This document shows, piece by piece, positions 63,157 to 64,000 of a stretch of DNA of 64,000 nt. Within the stretch, counting starts at the first letter, position 1, and every line of letters starts with the position of its first letter. The notes under the pieces were generated by a model. It had not been told where the DNA came from and did no database searches. It worked only from the letters and a program-made list of their open reading frames with translations. Origin of the DNA: Reichenbachiella versicolor (GTDB lineage Bacteria > Bacteroidota > Bacteroidia > Cytophagales > Cyclobacteriaceae); NCBI RefSeq assembly GCF_003171675.1, contig NZ_QFZQ01000006.1:248001-312000 (forward strand), in the 5' to 3' direction. The translations under genes were made by a program, and so were the position numbers.

Positions 63157-64000
63157 CTAATTCAAAAACTTGAATTTTTGAACCTTACCATCAACAATTA
63201 AAACCGCTATCAATAACTGCCCTGAGTCAATTTTTAAGTCCACAAACATTGAACTATTAGTTATTTCAACTGCTTTATCAATTAGTAACTCTCCTTGTAA
63301 ATTAAACACTGACAAGCTAGCTAGCTGACCGAAAACTTTAGAACTCTTAATGACTACTTCACTAGTAGTAGACGAAAAATAAACCTTGTAATCTTCGTTT
63401 AAAGAAATTGAAACCACATAGGAATAATCATACTCTCCATCATAATCTACTTGTTTCAGTCGATAATACTTTGCTGGACTCGTTAAATCCGTAAATGAAT
63501 ATTCCAAAGTACGATTTGATATTCCAGCTCCATCTACAAATCCAATTTCTGACCAATAAATACCATCTGCACTTTTTTCAATAAAGAATCCTTTGTTATC
63601 AACCTCTGTTGCAGTTGACCAGGATAGCTCCACATGGCCTGCATATAACATACCTTCAAAACTCAACCATGTAACTGGGAGTGTATTATCTTCCGTACTA
63701 GATCCGAATGTAAACGGACTAAATGTTCCTGTTGTGTTTGAAGAGATAGTACCTGCAGTAGTAGTTCCAACTCCAGTTCCTCCGATGTTATCCCAATCTG
63801 TACCATCATGATGAACCACGCGAAGATCTGCCAAATCCATAATTCCTGTCCCAGTTCCGGTCTCCCAGTACAATGTAACTGTAACATCACTACTAGTACC
63901 TGTCCTATTTAAATTCCAATATTCGAAAACACTTACATGATCAATAGAAGCTGCCGAACCGGCATCAATATCCGTAGACCCTAAGCCTGAAGCAACATAT
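63157..64000 (-). CDS. C-terminal part of a secreted protein with type IX-like tail (5' end outside window)
   Basis: The reading frame is open to the window edge (reading ...YVASGLGSTDIDAGSAASID...), so about 280 residues of a longer protein are visible. The visible part has a Gly/Thr-rich beta region (GGTGVGTTTAGTISSNTTGT). It is followed by LPVTWLSFEG...VELSWSTATEVDNKGFFIEK and a fibronectin-like segment, then YYRLKQVDYDGEYDYSYVV. The last 75 residues resemble a Por secretion tail (SLSVFNLQGELLIDKAVEI, ending GKVQKFKFLN). This is the normal end of proteins exported by the type IX system of Bacteroidota. Function of the N-terminal part is not visible. Confidence 0.88.
   Translation of the reverse strand, partial: YVASGLGSTDIDAGSAASIDHVSVFEYWNLNRTGTSSDVTVTLYWETGTGTGIMDLADLRVVHHDGTDWDNIGGTGVGTTTAGTISSNTTGTFSPFTFGSSTEDNTLPVTWLSFEGMLYAGHVELSWSTATEVDNKGFFIEKSADGIYWSEIGFVDGAGISNRTLEYSFTDLTSPAKYYRLKQVDYDGEYDYSYVVSISLNEDYKVYFSSTTSEVVIKSSKVFGQLASLSVFNLQGELLIDKAVEITNSSMFVDLKIDSGQLLIAVLIVDGKVQKFKFLN

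Overview
The window looks like chromosomal DNA from a marine-type Bacteroidota, most likely order Cytophagales. The signs are an outer-membrane barrel protein with a carboxypeptidase-like plug domain, a C-terminal type IX secretion-like tail, lipoboxes ending in SC or GC, a PF06580/LytTR two-component pair, S41 and sulfatase lipoproteins, AT-rich leaders without clear Shine-Dalgarno sites, and one good TTG-N19-TAnnTTTG promoter. No transposase, integrase, phage gene or CRISPR array was found. The assignment to order is inference from gene content.

Layout. (1) 1-6.5 kb: a minus-strand type I restriction-modification operon, hsdM-hsdS-GxxExxY nuclease-fold protein-hsdR, with hsdR cut by the window start. 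(2) 6.5-17.2 kb: a gene-poor, repeat-rich accessory region. It holds an orphan membrane protein, two XRE regulators, a coiled-coil protein, a DUF6973 lipoprotein with a small lipoprotein partner, a TPR lipoprotein, a frameshifted small lipoprotein, six copies of a GC-rich palindromic repeat, a 480-bp-period duplication and an exact 27-bp tandem array. (3) 17.7-20.3 kb: three tandem secreted PepSY-like paralogs. (4) 21.3-26.0 kb: a DASS anion transporter, a hybrid cNMP-fold histidine kinase, a receiver protein and a porin, apparently one uptake-and-sensing operon. (5) 26.1-32.6 kb: a Crp/Fnr regulator with SnoaL, GlcG and extradiol dioxygenase genes, then nhaD, a cupin, PhnA, MscS and a thioredoxin/DUF6952 pair. 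(6) 32.7-43.5 kb, minus strand: a LytTR two-component pair, cupin/GNAT/DinB genes, a sulfatase, a PhoD-like phosphatase and two S41 peptidases. (7) 43.7-44.8 kb: two further motif arrays and tRNA-Arg(CCT). (8) 44.9-51 kb: a Spy-like protein, an outer-membrane barrel, and an ECF sigma/membrane protein/HS-repeat protein operon. (9) 51.1-54.9 kb: a CheA-like kinase, CheY, CheX and SpoIIE-type phosphatase module. (10) 55.4-64 kb: divergent metX/metZ, an alkyltransferase-like protein, mltG, a YrdC-family gene, a WbqC gene, clpC and the C-terminal end of a type IX secreted protein.

The least expected structure is non-coding. Four intergenic arrays share one plan: a short, nearly invariant core repeated at fixed spacing, with a more variable filler. 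Two loci 32 kb apart carry the same 27-bp AATATGCGT unit and end in ACGCATATATGCG palindromes. A third has a CATGGAGGG core at an exact 21-bp period. A fourth has TGTACA cores bounding 31-bp units in alternating orientation, just upstream of a good promoter. None looks like CRISPR, and none is explained by the neighbouring genes.

Coordinates, motifs and periods were read by eye; family names come from recognising motifs, and no database search was run.
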